Source of the DNA: Aedes albopictus | Lineage: Eukaryota; Arthropoda; Insecta; Diptera; Culicidae | Assembly: GCF_035046485.1 (NCBI RefSeq) | Contig: NC_085137.1 | Coordinates: 452,096,980 to 452,160,979 of the forward strand | Direction: 5' to 3' | Length of the DNA: 64,000 nucleotides | Shown: one piece after another, positions 34,080 to 46,084 of the stretch | Layout: every line of letters begins with the position of its first letter | How positions within the stretch are numbered: position 1 is the first letter of the stretch | The notes under the pieces: generated by a model | What the model saw: the letters and a program-made list of their open reading frames with translations, nothing else | What the model was told of the DNA's origin: nothing | The model's database searches: none | Program-made: the position numbers and the translations under genes

Positions 34080-35030
34080 ATTTTCGAAGGAATTTCTCAC
34101 AAAAAGATTTGGAGAAAGCCAGGGAATAATGTTCGAAGAAATTTCATCAGAATTTCTAAAGAATTTATTGGGAGAATTTCTGGAAAATTTCACAGAGGAA
34201 TTTTCGATAAATTTCCTTGCTGAAATTCATGAAGAATTTCTTAAAGAACTAGTGGAGAAATTATTGGAGATATCCCTAGAGGAGAAATTTCTGGGAAAAT
34301 ACATGTAGGAATCTCTGAAGAAAATCCCTAAAGAATCTCTGCATCAGCTCCTGCAGGAGTATCTGGAAAAATTGCTGCCTGAATCACTTAAATTATAATG
34401 CAAGAAATTCTAGAGGGACTCCTGCTGGATGTTCTGGATGAATCTCACTCACTCTCTTCGCCAGAAATCTGCCTAAAGTAATTCAAAAAAGGAGAAATTC
34501 ATGGAAGTATATCTGAAGAATGCCCTGGAAGAATTTATAAAAAAAACTGCTAGAGGATTTAATGAAACAAACTTTTGTAGATTTTAAGACCGAGTTTAAG
34601 GAGTACTTGCTGAAGAAATTCTTACAATGACTTTGGAAGCAATCCATTGACAATTTACTTGGACTTAAAATCCTTGTACAAATTTATAGAGGTATCTCAT
34701 TTGGAATTTTTGAATAAATCTCCAGAGATATTTCCTTTATCCTTGGAGAAATATCTGGAGGAATTTTCGATTTTCTTTTACAACCACTGAAAATGATTTT
34801 GAAGAAATCCGTGGATGATTACTTGAAAGAATTCTGGTTCGGATTTTTGAAGAAAATGACGCTTTGGAGGAATTTCACGGAATCCCATAAAAGAGAGACA
34901 AAATTGTAGAGGAATTCTAGTAGGAATTTTTGAAGGATCCGAAAATTCGCACGGAAATTCTAGAGAAGATTCTGAAATAATCAATGAAAGATATCTGGAG
35001 AACTTTTGAAATAAATCCATGGAAGACTGA
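34080..35030 (+). repeat. Degenerate ~15-bp repeat, purine orientation
   Basis: Variants of GAAGAATTTCTGGAGAAATT. Mirror orientation of 33230-33990. No gene. Confidence 0.7.
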
Positions 35031-35034
35031 TAGG

Positions 35035-35400
35035 ACAGGATCGTGGCTTCCGGCTGGGATTGGGATCACACACGGGCAGAACACTACCGGGGCCGGTCAC
35101 TACCGGCGGAACTGGGCACCACAAGATTTCACCACACAAAAACTACTACTTGTCTTCTGTTAGGATCACTTAATTGGACTTTTCACGAAAGAAATTTATT
35201 TCTCGAAGGTTCGATTCTTACTGACTAATTTTATTCTATTTCGTTCTAGTTTTACCCTACGTTGTGTGAAATATTTCAGTTTGAACTTGCCCTAAAAACT
35301 ACTATAAATTTAAAGATTTCAATGTGCTGCCATGTCAGCCAGCATGGAATATCTGAATTGTGACAGCAATAGGTTTTGAGAACTGTCAAAGACTTTTTAA
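35035..35400. other. Unidentified ~365-bp insert in repeat tract
   Basis: Non-repetitive, GC-richer start (GATCGTGGCTTCCGGCTGGG, CACTACCGGGGCCGG), then CACCACACAAAAACTACTAC and AT-rich sequence, with degenerate repeats on both sides. It could be a solo LTR or retroelement remnant. I find no inverted ends and no clear TSD. A 61-codon frame at 35043-35228 has no known domain. Confidence 0.35.
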
Positions 35401-35647
35401 ATGGAATCCCTGGAGGGATTTGGAAGGAACTAACGAAAGGTGATAAAAAATCCTAAAATAATTTCAATAAAACATCGGAAAACATTTTAGGGAAAACTAA
35501 GAATTTTCAAAAGAAATCAATGGAAGAATGCAAGAAGGATTTCTCAGACAAAGCTTCGAATGCATTTCTGGCAGATTTTCTTAAAAAATCTTCGGAAGAT
35601 ATTCTGAAAAAAATACTGGTGGACTTTCTGAAGAAATAGGGGAATTC

Positions 35648-35752
35648 AGGTATTTTGGACAGACCGTTACGCGTATATGTTTTGGACATTTACGGCAAAA
35701 TCAAATGGAAATGTCCAAAATACGTATGCGTAACGGTCCGTCCAAATTACCT
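35648..35752. mobile_element. 105-bp hairpin MITE
   Basis: AGGTATTTTGGACAGACCGT continuing TACGCGTATATGTTTTGGAC on the left mirrors the right side, whose complement reads AGGTAATTTGGACGGACCGT then TACGCATACGTATTTTGGAC. Arms are ~45 bp around ATTTACGGCAAAATCAAAT. It sits at the end of a purine-rich repeat tract (35400-35640). Confidence 0.75.
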
Positions 35753-35861
35753 AAAACACCCTTATCTGGACGATATTGCATGGCTTTTGAAAGAATCCTC
35801 CGTTCCAATCTTTATAGAAAACGCACCAGCAAAATATAAAATGATCTCATTAAAAGTGCAA

Positions 35862-36605
35862 CTTTGCATCCATAAATAAATCGGAAATGCACCATAATAA
35901 AATACAAATGCTCCATAATTAATAAGAAATGTTCCATAAAAAACGAAAATTGTACTCATAGAAAATGGAACATTGCTCCATAGAAAAACCACATTGAACC
36001 ATAAAAAACCTAAATTGCACCATAGAAATAACATAAATGCTCCACAAATATTATCAATCTGCACCATGTAAAATATGAATTGCTCCACAAAAAATTGAAA
36101 ATTGCCAATGATGTCCATATTGTCATAATTTAAATTCGGTTACTCAATACTACTTCACATTGCGCTACTTCAGTGGTGCAGAAATTCAAAGTTATGGAGA
36201 ATTTTCAACTATTTATGGAGAAATTCATATTTTTTATGGTGAAGTTTGATAATTTTATGGTGCATTTATCTATTTTCTATGGTGCAATTTTATTTTTTAT
36301 GCTGCAATTTACTTTTTCTATGGAACAATATTCATTTTTCTATGGCTACAAAATTTATTTTTTATGGAGAATTTCCAATTATTATGGGACATTTGTATTT
36401 TATTATGAAGCATATCAGTATTATTTATTGATGCAAAATTTTACTTTCAATGAGAAAATTTCACGTTTTACTGGTACATTTTCTAAAATGTATGGAATTC
36501 TATTATTTATAAGCATCAATGCATATTTTTATGATACATATATTCATTCTTTATGGAACACTTTTAAATTTTCTATGGAGCATTTGCAATTTTGCTATTT
36601 ATGGT
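35862..36605. repeat. Inverted array of TTATGGTGCAAT-type repeats
   Basis: From 35862 to about 36120 the + strand shows repeated TGCACCATAAAA/GCTCCATAGAAA units of ~24 bp. From about 36176 to 36605 it shows the complement, TTTTATGGTGCAATTT. The switch lies near 36150. Together they can fold into a large imperfect hairpin. The units are strongly diverged. The same motif forms the single-orientation tract at 781-1120. Frames such as 36173-36613 are low-complexity by-products. Confidence 0.75.
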
Positions 36606-36624
36606 TTCAATAACCTTTTGCCAT

Positions 36625-36792
36625 TATTGGCAAATCTAGCTTTTTCTTTTTTCGTGCTCACTCTCCTAAACAAACACGAGAAATATTGGAACGGAAAAGG
36701 GGTTCCGCGGCACCTCTTTGCATCCCGCTCTTTCTCGTGTTTATCAAGAAGGATGAGTGAGAAAAAAGAAAAAGCTAGATTCGCCAAAGGTA
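36625..36792. mobile_element. ~165-bp palindromic MITE
   Basis: TTGGCAAATCTAGCTTTTTC at the left and GAAAAAGCTAGATTCGCCAA at the right pair as inverted ends, followed inward by TTTTTTCxTGCTCACTCTCCT, AAACACGAGAAA and GGGGTTCCGCGG, each mirrored. Because it is a palindrome, frames on the two strands (36519-36800 and 36599-36787) encode nearly the same nonsense peptide. Confidence 0.8.
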
Positions 36793-36799
36793 ATCACTA

Positions 36800-37800
36800 A
36801 AGGATTTTTGAAGGAATTCATGAAATTATTTCAGAATGAGATTTTTTTTAAATCTTTAATTCGGAGGAATATCGAGTGATTATTTGCATTTATCCCTGCT
36901 AAAAACTAAGGAAATCCCTGAACAATGAATCTTTGATAGGTTGTTTTTCAAGAGCCCGGTGGAATTTCAGGAGAAATTTGTGAATTCTTGAATACATTTT
37001 TTTGAAAAAAATCCCGGGATAAGTTTTTGAAAAAAATCCAAAATATGAACGACAGGAGGTTCCAAGAAGTTTCAGGAGAGGATTCAGAATGGTTCAAGGT
37101 TTCCTTTGGAGCTGTTTCTGAGCATTTTAAGGGATTTTTATGGGGCTGAGCATCAGGACCATTTCAATGTGCTTTCGGAGATCTCTTAAAGGCGTTTCAG
37201 CGGGTTTCAAAGGGATTCTCAGGAGTATTTAGGGGGCTTAACAGGCTCTCAGATGAGCTACAGGGAGATTTCAGAGATGTTTCAGAGGTGTTTTAATTCG
37301 TTTCAAGGCGTTTCATGGTGTTTCGGAAGGGTTCCCTGGGCTTCAGTGGGATTTTCGGGGCTTTTAGCGGGGAGGGGGTCTTCCCAACCCATCAGGTGAG
37401 TTTCAGCAATGCTCAAATTTATTTTAAAGCATTGCAATGGCGTTTCAGGAGATGTCAAAGCGATGTTTAGGTTCGATAGCTGTTACAGGTCAGATGACTT
37501 ATACTCAATATAGCTCAGGATAACGTTAAAAACAACTTGTTATTTAATTGATCGAAGTTACCTGATGCTGTGTGAGTGAGTAGAGTATGAATCTTGTTCA
37601 AAAAGTTATTAAAAATAAGTAGCTACATTTGTAGATCTGTTGACCTATACTCCAGAGTAGTATTTATCAAACTGTAGATCGAGATTCACTGGCGAGTCGT
37701 GGGTTATATACAGTTTGTATAAGTTTTTGTTTTGTTCTTTTAGAAGCTTCGCTGCACTTCTACTCATAATTGTCCCATGTTTATAGAATTTACAGTAGAA
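36800..37800. other. Mixed degenerate repeat and unassigned DNA
   Basis: 36800-37060 shows degenerate repeat. 37060-37400 has TTTCAGAGG/GTTTCAGAGGTG-like units with a period near 24-30 bp. 37400-37800 is unassigned, with CGAGATTCACTGGCGAGTCGTG near 37680 that may be an eroded transposon end. No gene seen. Confidence 0.35.
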
Positions 37801-40650
37801 ATTCCCGTAGGAATTCCAGGAGGAACCTTGATGGAACTACAGAGGAAATTCTTTAAGAAATTCTTGGGAGACCGGAAAGATTCCCTGATGGCTCAAGAAT
37901 CTCTCTTAGAGAAATCCGATTCCTAATAAATTCCAGCAGAAATTTTCGAAGGAATTCCAGGAGAAACCTCCAAAGAATTCCTGGTGGAGTCCCCGAAGGA
38001 AATCCAGAAGATATCTTCGAAGGAATTTTACAAGTAATCCCTGAAGGAATTCTAAAGGGAACCCCCGAATGATTTTCAAAAGGAATTCTCGAAGGAATTC
38101 CAGGAGCAATTTTTGAATCATTTCCTGGGCGAATTTTTCAAGGAAAGGGGAAGTAATTTCCATTTCCTATAATCCTGGAAAGAATTCCTCATAGAATCAC
38201 ATTAAATCCTGGGGGTATCTAAAAACAATCTTGCTGGAATGCAGGTTCTGGAGATATACCTGATTATATATCATGGGCGAAAAAACGTGTTTTTTTTGCC
38301 AGGGGGGTGCAATACAATCAAATATTCATTAGTTCATCCATTCAATATTCATCGCCCCATATATCAATGCATCTAAACTTTAGGGGTGCCTGACACTTCC
38401 GGTAGTTTCGCCTATGCGGATTATAGTCCTAAGATAAATCAAGAGGGAACTTTTGAGTAGAATTCTTGAAGGAACTCCTTTAGGAATCCTGTAGAAATCT
38501 CTGATATAACTCCTGGAGGCATCCGTGAATCCTCTTGAAAAAATCTCCAAAACAACTATAGGAATTTATAAATTCTCCTGAAGGTATCTTTGAATACCCT
38601 TGTAAGAATCGCTGAAAGAACTCCTGGAGAGCTCTATGAAGGAACTCTAGGAGGAAGCTCTGAAGAAACATCTAAACGAATACCTGAAACTTCTGGACGT
38701 ATCTCTGAAAGAACTCCTGAACTAATCCCTGTAGGAACTCCAGCAGGAATTTCTAAAGAACTGCATAAAGAATTCCTGGGGGACCTTCTAAACCAATTTC
38801 TAAAGGATTTACTGCAGGAATTGCTGAAGGAACTTCTGGAAGGATTTCTGATGAATGTCCAGAAGAAACGTCCGAATCCTGAATCTCGAATCGTGAAAGA
38901 ATCTCTGAAGGAACTTCTGGAGTAATACCTGAGGCATCTCCCGTTGAAATCGCTGAGGAAACTTCTGAAGAAATCACTGATGAAACACCTAGAGGTATTT
39001 CTGTATCCTCCTGGAACTACTGACTGAAGAAATCCCTGAAGGAGCTCCTGGAGAGAAAACCTATGGAACTTCTAGAGTAGGCTTGTACAACCTTTTTCGG
39101 CCGCGGGCCACTGGTGAAACTGCATACCAGCCGACGGGCCAGAAATAAAAATTCGTTAATAATACATTATTTTTTTATCTTTTCTGAGCATGGCTAGATA
39201 ATAGAAAAGAACGTTTTTGCAGTTTAATGTTTCTGATGAAATTTGAAACGTTTTTTGATTTCTTGCAGAATATTGGAGCTTGACATAGTATTTAGGAAGT
39301 TTCAATAACATGTTTCAATGTAGTACCAGACTGAGCTATTGAATGGCACAAAAAATCTCTGAAAGCTTCAAAAATTGTGATAAAATTTTCCATGTTTTTC
39401 CTAAATTAAGTTTATGACGTAATCTTCCTATTTTGTTTAACAATCTTATCAGGCGAATTTTCACATTACACATTATTTTATTGTTAAGAATCTTTTACTT
39501 CAATTCTGTAGGACACTCAAACCAAATGCTTGCATATTTTTAAATCTTTTAAACATTTTACAAAATATACTCTAAAAAGTCATTTTATTTTTTAAAATTA
39601 TTAAAATACATTTCCATTGAAAAAGGAAAATATACAGAATAATAATATCCTGGTCTAAATTCTATCATTTTTGTCCAATCGTGCCGCGGGCCGCACAAAA
39701 TGTTCTCGCGGGCCGGATCCGGCCCGCGGGCCGTACGTTGGGCAGCCCTGTTCTAGAGCAATTCTTGGAAGAACTACTATGCTGCAAGAATCCTCGAAGG
39801 AATTCCAGGATTAATCCCTGGAGGAACTTTTGAAGGAATACCTGAAGGAACCCCTGGAGAAATCTCTTAAAAAACTCCTGAAAGAATCTGTGAAAAATTT
39901 TCATCAGGCATCCCGAATGAATTGCAAGAAAAATTCCCGTAAGAAACTTCAGGAGGGATCCTTGAAGAAATTCCAGGAGGGATCCCAGAAGGAACTATGT
40001 ACTGTAGGAACCTTTGAAGGAACTGTGAAGGAGCCCTTGAATTGAATCCTGAATAAACTTCTAGAGAGATCCCTCAAATTGCGCCAGGAGGAATTGTTGA
40101 ATGGAATTCTGGAGGATTTCCTGCAGGATCTCCTGAAGAAATATCAGAAGGATTTCGTGAACTAATTCATAAAGAAACTCTTATATAAATTATTTATGGA
40201 ACTTCAGAAAAAAATCCCGAAGGAACTCCTTGACTAATCTCCGGAGGACCTCCTATGGGATCCGTGAAGAATCTTGTATCACTGATGAATCTCTAGGAGA
40301 CATCTTTAAATCCACCTGAAAGGATTTTTGAAGGAATTCCTAGCGAAATCCCTGAAGGAACTCCTGTTGGAATTCCCGAAAGACCTTCCCAAGTCCATGA
40401 TAAATATTCTAGAGGCATACCTAAATCGTCGAAGGAACTACTAGAGACATATCTGGGCAAACTCTTGAAGAAATCTCTGTAGGAACTTCTGGAGAAATTC
40501 TTAATTGGAATTTCAGAGGAATCTTTGACGAAATTTTAGAAAAAATCTCCGAAGAATCTACAAATCACTAAAGAAACTGCTGTAGGAATTCATGAAGATT
40601 TTTTGGAGGAAAGTCTGATGGATCTCCTGGAGAGTGGACAGATGTGAATG
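37800..40650 (+). repeat. Long degenerate ~15-bp repeat tract, purine orientation
   Basis: The longest such tract: variants of GAAGGAACTCCTGGAGGAAT, some close to GAAGGAATTCCTGGAGGAA. It is interrupted by an unidentified ~200-bp piece (38260-38470) and by the hAT element at 39078-39750. The 15-bp period gives 5-residue peptide periodicity in frames such as 38590-38925, which look helical but are not genes. Confidence 0.75.
39078..39750. mobile_element. 673-bp non-autonomous hAT element with 8-bp TSD
   Basis: TTCTAGAG at 39070-39077 and 39751-39758 forms a perfect 8-bp TSD. The complement of the right end reads CAGGGCTGCCCAACGTACGG then CCCGCGGGCC. The left end reads TAGGCTTGTACAACCTTTTT then CGGCCGCGGGCCACTGG. 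A short TIR with a subterminal GCGGGCC block is the classic look of hAT (Charlie-like) elements. The middle is AT-rich with no transposase frame. Confidence 0.9.
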
Positions 40651-40659
40651 ATGTAATGA

Positions 40660-42590
40660 TGAATACAATCTAATAAATAATAAAAAAAAAGTTCCTAGAG
40701 TTTGGTATTTGAGAGGACAGCCTGGAATTCCATTTGAATTTGTTCAGAAGTTTTCAATAAGAGTATGTATTTCCTATCTCGTAGGGGGTCTCATTCACCC
40801 TTTCTCCACTTTTTTCTCTGCCGCTTCCAATCTTGTAAAATGCCAACACGGAAAACGGAAAATGCTGATTGCACCATCCTAAGTGTAATCATTTTCCCAA
40901 TATTCATTTCATGAAATGTGATCTTGCGAAAAAAAAAATCGCCAGAAATCTTAGTTCGATATCCGCAGATTTTAGTATTTCCCTGACGATAACACTCCTT
41001 TAGATCAGATTATACAAGGAGAGAACCAGCAATGCATGCAGCAAACTTAGTTCCCATCGATGGTTTATTCTGTCCGCACACCCTGCTACATGCAGTACTG
41101 TGCAACGTGTGACGTAATTTATGCACCCCTTTTTTGTCGTAAAGAAAAATTCTAGCGCAAAAGGTACCTACCTAGGTAAATGCCACCGCTCGCTGCGCTG
41201 GCTTGCTTCATGCTAGACCGTGGGAATCTCCGGTGCAAATGCATATTCAAGATACGTATCACACCCGATCTAGTTCCGGAGGACGTGCTTTTCTCATGAG
41301 TTAGGTACTTCTCTAGCTTCAGACCGGGAGGAGTTACTGGCCATCAAACAAGTGTTGGTTGATGTGTGTGTATGTGGAATTGCATGAATACATTATTTTG
41401 GGAATTCATCATCCTCAACCGGAAACACTCAAATCCCAGCACGACGGACGACATCCTCCGTTTTACAGCAACTGAATCACCGCATGACTCAGATCCCTGT
41501 TATCATTCATTTCCTCAGCAGTTTGTAACATCCACTCGTGCCGGCATGTCCTGTGCAAAGGATAATAGACTCTCGCCGCACCTCCCGCATCTATCGATCG
41601 GCAAAACAATTTTACAACTTTCTTCCTTCCCATGCTGTGCTGTGTCTGCTCAAGCTACACTGTTGTTGATGTGTCAATCCTTCGGCAAGGACTACTACCC
41701 GGACATCGTCGTCGTCGTCGTCGTCGTTGTCGAACTTGTCGGACGCATCGAATCAGTTTCATAATTATGCTACCCCTTGTCAATCAACGGACGACTTCGG
41801 AAAGCCCGTCTGGTGGTGGTCTCGGGACTAAATCCATTTAGGTGCACGCTTGTTCTCTCGTCAGTGGAGTCGATTTTCGTGTGAAGTGGAATTTATACGG
41901 GCGCCGGCCGTTCCTTGCGGGTTGCAGTTGGTGCACTCTGGTAATGATGGTTTGCATACGAGTGTTTGATGTCTTTGAAGGTTTGTGGTGATACCAGCAG
42001 TTGATTTTTTGTGAATGAAGAGGTTCTGATTTGAGGTTATAGATACTTTGGTCGGGTGTCTTTTGTGAAGTTCTCGCCATTAATTGACACGCGTTTATGA
42101 CTTGGAATCAGATTTCATTCATTAGTTTAAGTTACTTTGATCTCAGTTTCTACCATGCGGGTATAAAATTGGGCATGAATTGAGTAGATTTGCCATGTAG
42201 GGTATTGGTTCCCTTCTTAAGCATGTGGCTCCCATTTTCATCCTACGAAAACAAAGAATTTCGGTTAACGGAACTTGGTAAAGGTCCATTCAGTGCATGT
42301 TTGAAAAAAAAAAAATAATATTTAATATTTGTTCGGCATCATATGCATTGTACCTGATTTTATTGAAAAGAATAGAGGAAAAGTGAACAACTTCCCCCCA
42401 GATAACGGTTCATGCATAAGTGTAACAATAAATACCTTATGAAAAATAAAAATAAACACTCTAAGGACCACACGAAATAGAGAACGATTCGCAATCCGTT
42501 CAATACTCCATTCAAATTCATGATGTGACAGGCCAAGGTAAAAAAAAAACTGAGTAAATACTCTTTACTTCAGGTTTTATCGAGTACTCG
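40660..42590. other. Non-repetitive block, no confident gene
   Basis: This block lacks the degenerate repeat and, apart from a GTGACGTAATTTATGCACCCC remnant near 41120, transposon ends. Composition is closer to unique DNA, with GC-richer text at 41160-41330 and 41840-41940. A 132-codon frame at 41366-41764 (first ATG at 41372) contains a Val run from a GTC microsatellite and no known domain. CTCTGGTAATG near 41937 resembles a splice donor. It may contain an exon of an unidentified gene. Confidence 0.3.
41707..41728 (+). repeat. (GTC)n microsatellite
   Basis: Seven GTC units followed by GTT. Similar GTC runs occur near 6900, 13460 and 30475. Confidence 0.9.
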
Positions 42591-42594
42591 TAAA

Positions 42595-42850
42595 CCAGGG
42601 TGTCCACTACCCGAAAAAAGGTTATCCGCAGGGAATTTTATTAACCAGGGAAAAAACTGAAATACTCAGGGAATATCTTGAATTTTGCACCTAAAAAAAC
42701 ATTTAGTCGTTAGAATAAAAAGTAGCGCATCTTATTTCTTGTAGATGTACTCAGAAATAGAGTCCACAGAGTTTGTTACATCGTCGTTGGTATGAATAAA
42801 AAAAGTTATCGATTATGTGTAGTGTTAGTATGTCCATGTAGAAAATCGTC
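42595..42850 (+). mobile_element. Partial CAGGGTGTC element
   Basis: Starts CCAGGGTGTCCACTACCCG and continues with AACCAGGGAAAAAACTGAAA and ATACTCAGGGAATATCTTG. This matches in order the left part of the element at 61357-62042. No matching right end found, so it is truncated. Confidence 0.5.
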
Positions 42851-42859
42851 TAAAACGAT

Positions 42860-43713
42860 TTTTCCAGGAATTCGTCAGTTTTTTTTTCTTGATTTTCTTT
42901 AGAAATATCTCTTTAAATTCCTCCTAGGGTTTTGCAAGATTACTTCCTTCCGTTCCTTTATCCTTCCATTCCACTTGTCTTGGTATTTCTTTTTTGATTC
43001 CTTCCGGAGATTCTTCCGGGTTCCTACCAACATGTTTTTTCCAAGACTCGAGCATTTCTTTCCGGGATTCTTCGTTATGAATCTTCCAGAATTCCAGGAT
43101 TGCGGGGATCATTCAGAACGTCTTTCAGATGTTTTCCCACTATTGCTGTCAGAGCTACCGTGGGTTTCTATCAGGATTTATTCCGAGATCTCCACAAGAG
43201 TTTCTAACAGGATATACCGCAGATGTTGTCGCGGAATTTCTGCTACTTTTTGTCGGAATTCCTCTTGAAGATTTTCTCTTGGAACCACATCCGGAGATCT
43301 TCGCGAGATTTCTCCCAGCGTTGCTCCCAGGAGTTATTCTTGGGAACTCTACCAAAGCTTCTCTAAGGGTTTTAAGTAGTTTTTCACTACTGTTCTGCAG
43401 GAATTCCTTCTTAGATTTCTGCAGCAGTTTCTCCTGTGAAGTTCCAGCTGGTATGTTTCCCAAAGGTTTTCGCGGGATTTCTTTTGAAGTTTCGCCTGAG
43501 ATTTCTCTCGGAGTTTCTTCCGGGATTTTTCTCTGAAGAGTCCTTCCTGTGTTGATTCTGAGATGTCTCTCAGAGTTTTTTTTTAGATTTTTTCCTGGAC
43601 TTTCTGTTAAGATTTTTTGAAGAGTCTTCTGGGATTTCTGCAGGGCTTCCGCTGGTATTTACCACGGAGTTCTTCCCGCGTTTTTAGGATATTTTTTTCC
43701 GGAATCTCGACAA
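42860..43713 (+). repeat. Degenerate ~15-bp repeat, pyrimidine orientation
   Basis: Variants of GGAATTTCTTCCGGGATTC. Frames at 42975-43268 and 43129-43536 (135 codons) are products of the repeat. Ends exactly at the foldback MITE. A short continuation on its far side (44640-44715) is still pyrimidine-rich, after which the polarity flips. Confidence 0.7.
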
Positions 43714-44614
43714 TAGGCTGCAGCTTATTTTTCAAAAGTTGTTGAAACCTAAAATTCGTAAGCTCTTTTGGATTCAAATGACGTAAAAAGAGAAACCTCT
43801 GAGTTTGAAGCAAAAATATTGAGATTTAGTGGTGGCACAGTCGCCTCAAAGTTGAATTTTCGAGTAATAAAAAGATGTTTTCACTTCAAATGTCATAACT
43901 ATTTCAATTTTCAATCGATTTTCAATCTTTTTTTATGAATCTCTCATCAATTAAGTTTTGAATAAACTTGTAGAACATTATTTTTTTCCAAAGTCACGTA
44001 AAATATGAGTTTTTAAAGATTTAATTTATTTTTTTTCTTTTTACAAAAAAAAAATGACTTTGGGACTCGATAACTTTTTAATTACTTGATCAATTTCAAA
44101 TCTTTTGAAGTGCTTTTGTAGATATTTTTGTTGCCTATCTTTGTTCTGAAAAAAAAAACTATTCGTCAAAGTATTCATTTTTATTATACTTTTTTACAAA
44201 AAACTGCCAAAACATGCCAAACAATTTGAAACTGGTCAAGCGGTTAAAAAGCTATCAAGTCCCAAAGTCAAGTTTTTTTTTGGAAACAGAAGAAAAAAAT
44301 AAATTAAATCTTCAAAAACTAATATTTTGCACGACTTTGTAAAAATTAAATGTTCCACAAGTTAATTTGAAATTTAATTTGTGAAAGATTCATAAAAAAA
44401 GATTGAAAATTGGTTGAAAATTGAAAAAGTTATGAAACTTAAAGTGGAAACACCTTTTTATTACTCGAAAATTCAACTTAGAAACGACTGCGAAATCTCT
44501 AAATCTCAATATTTTTGGCTCAAACTCAGAGGTTTCTCTTTTTACTTTATATGAATCCAAAAGAGCTTACGAATTTCGGGTTTCAACAACTTTTGAAAAA
44601 TATGCTGCAGCCTA
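43714..44614. mobile_element. 901-bp foldback MITE, TAGGCTGCAGC TIRs
   Basis: Left end TAGGCTGCAGCTTATTTTTC, right end complement TAGGCTGCAGCATATTTTTC. The arms pair over hundreds of bases (TTTTGGATTCAA, AGAGAAACCTCTGAGTTTGA, AATATTGAGATTTAG, TTATTACTCGAAAATTCAAC). Flanks CTCGACAA (43706-43713) and CTCTACAA (44615-44622) match at 7 of 8 positions, consistent with an aged 8-bp TSD and a hAT relationship. No coding. Confidence 0.8.
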
Positions 44615-44629
44615 CTCTACAAGCAATTA

Positions 44630-45131
44630 TTCTGGATGCTCCTTTTTGAAATTTCTTCAATAATTCCTCCCGGAGGTATTATTCAGAGTTTTTCTCGGAA
44701 TGTTTTCTGCGATAACTTACAAGATTTCTTGTAAAAAAATCCCGATGAAATATCTGAAGGAATACCGGTCCAATTTCGCAAAACTCCTCAAAGATTTATT
44801 GGAGAAATCTCGTAAGAAATCATGAGAGAAACTGGAACATCTCGGAAAAAAAGTTCTGTGAATAATACCAGGAGAAACATCAAGGATATTTAAGGAGAAA
44901 TTCTGAAAATCTCTAAGAGAAATTCCGGAAGAAACTACGCGTGAAATCCACGAGAAATATCTGAAAACTGTCTCTGGAAGAAAGCACTGGAAGAATTTCT
45001 GCAAAAATCCCGAGAGACACTGTTGGAATACTATCTCGAAACCACTAAGAGAAATTTTTGGAAGAACTTTGGAAACAATTTCAAAAGATCTCCGGGAGGA
45101 ATCCAGCGAGAAACTCTGGGAGAAAGCAAGG
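44630..45131 (+). repeat. Degenerate repeat, pyrimidine-to-purine switch at ~44715
   Basis: 44630-44715 carries TTTCTTCAATAATTCC-type text; from 44720 the + strand becomes GATGAAATATCTGAAGGAAT-type. The 145-codon minus-strand frame at 44717-45154 is a repeat by-product. Confidence 0.65.
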
Positions 45132-45641
45132 GGGTGCATTAAGGTGGCCCACACTTATATGAAAAACAAAAATTTCGAAAAATGCCAAGTCTTACCTGCT
45201 CAATCAGTTGTTTTGGACTCCCAGAAGCTACGTTCAAAATTTGAGCAAAATCGGTTGAGCCTACCCGACTAGATGGACATTACAAAATTATAACAAGCTG
45301 TGTTATTTTGTTACGATAAATTTTTATAACAAGGGTTGTTATAAAACATGTACCGTTAGTAGTTAAAATAACAAAAATTTTTACAAAGTTCCCACAAGAG
45401 AAGAACAAAAATGTAATAGCTTTTGTTATGATCACAACAAAAATATTACAAAACTTGTTCCATGGAATATGATAGAATTTAACAAAATTATAACAAATTG
45501 TGTTATAATTCCTTGGCAACCTTTTAGGGTAAAAACAAAATTTTTATACTCATTTTTTGGTAAATATTTTTAAGTGTGTTATTTTATTTTTAGAAAAAGC
45601 AGGTAACATAAAAAATAGTTTTCAGTACGTTATAAAATTTT

Positions 45642-45720
45642 TGGATCCGAACGGGATTTGAACCAAGACACCTACCATCGGTAGCAATCTGACGCCTCTG
45701 CCAATGAGGCTATCACAACA
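45642..45720 (-). mobile_element. tRNA-like module of element A
   Basis: On the minus strand TAGCCTCATTGG (box A; consensus TRGCNNAGYNGG with one change) is followed ~36 bp later by GGTTCAAATCC (box B, near perfect), within GTTGTGATAGCCTCATTGGC ... GGTTCAAATCCCGTTCGGA. No clean acceptor stem. It corresponds, with ~70% similarity by eye, to the module of element B at 52690-52766, so it is a fixed part of the element, not a chance tRNA. Confidence 0.65.
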
Positions 45721-45985
45721 CTTGAAGAAGGCGGTGATAGAAGCTTTACTGGTTCTACGTATTGGCAGTTTCCTCATTCAAATCCTTGTTTGTCAGACGC
45801 ACACGAGCGGGGTAGTATGACGTCACATTGTGCTCGTTTACATATAATAGACTTGATTTGTCGTTAGCAATTTTGTTTTAATCTATCACAATTATATCAT
45901 ATGCAGATATGATAACAGCTGTAGATATAATTTAGTTATATTCCACTTTTTTTTCATTTTAAGCAATGAAATGGAATCTATCACA

Positions 45986-46084
45986 TAAGGGGACATCCAT
46001 TAAGTTTATTGTCACGTTTGGAGGAGGCAGGGAGGGTTGAAAATTTCCAATTTAAGCGTGACGTACTTAATAGATGCTCCCTAA
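45986..46084. mobile_element. ~98-bp MITE, AAGGGGACATCCATTAAGT type
   Basis: Left end TAAGGGGACATCCATTAAGT, right end complement TTAGGGAGCATCTATTAAGT, followed inward by GTCACG on both sides. It lies in the core of element A. It may belong to the same broad family as 2660-2808. Confidence 0.7.

Noticed and set aside
35035..35400. Solo LTR
   Set aside because: Composition differs from the surroundings, but I find no TG...CA ends with a TSD, so I only describe it as an unidentified insert.
38590..38925. 111-codon frame with 5-residue periodicity
   Set aside because: The period comes from the 15-bp degenerate DNA repeat. Frames of this kind occur in every such tract on both strands (also 43129-43536, 44717-45154, 8897-9103).
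41366..41764. 132-codon + frame with a poly-valine run
   Set aside because: The valine run is a GTC microsatellite, the first ATG is internal, and no known domain is visible. Possibly exon sequence, but not supportable as a gene.
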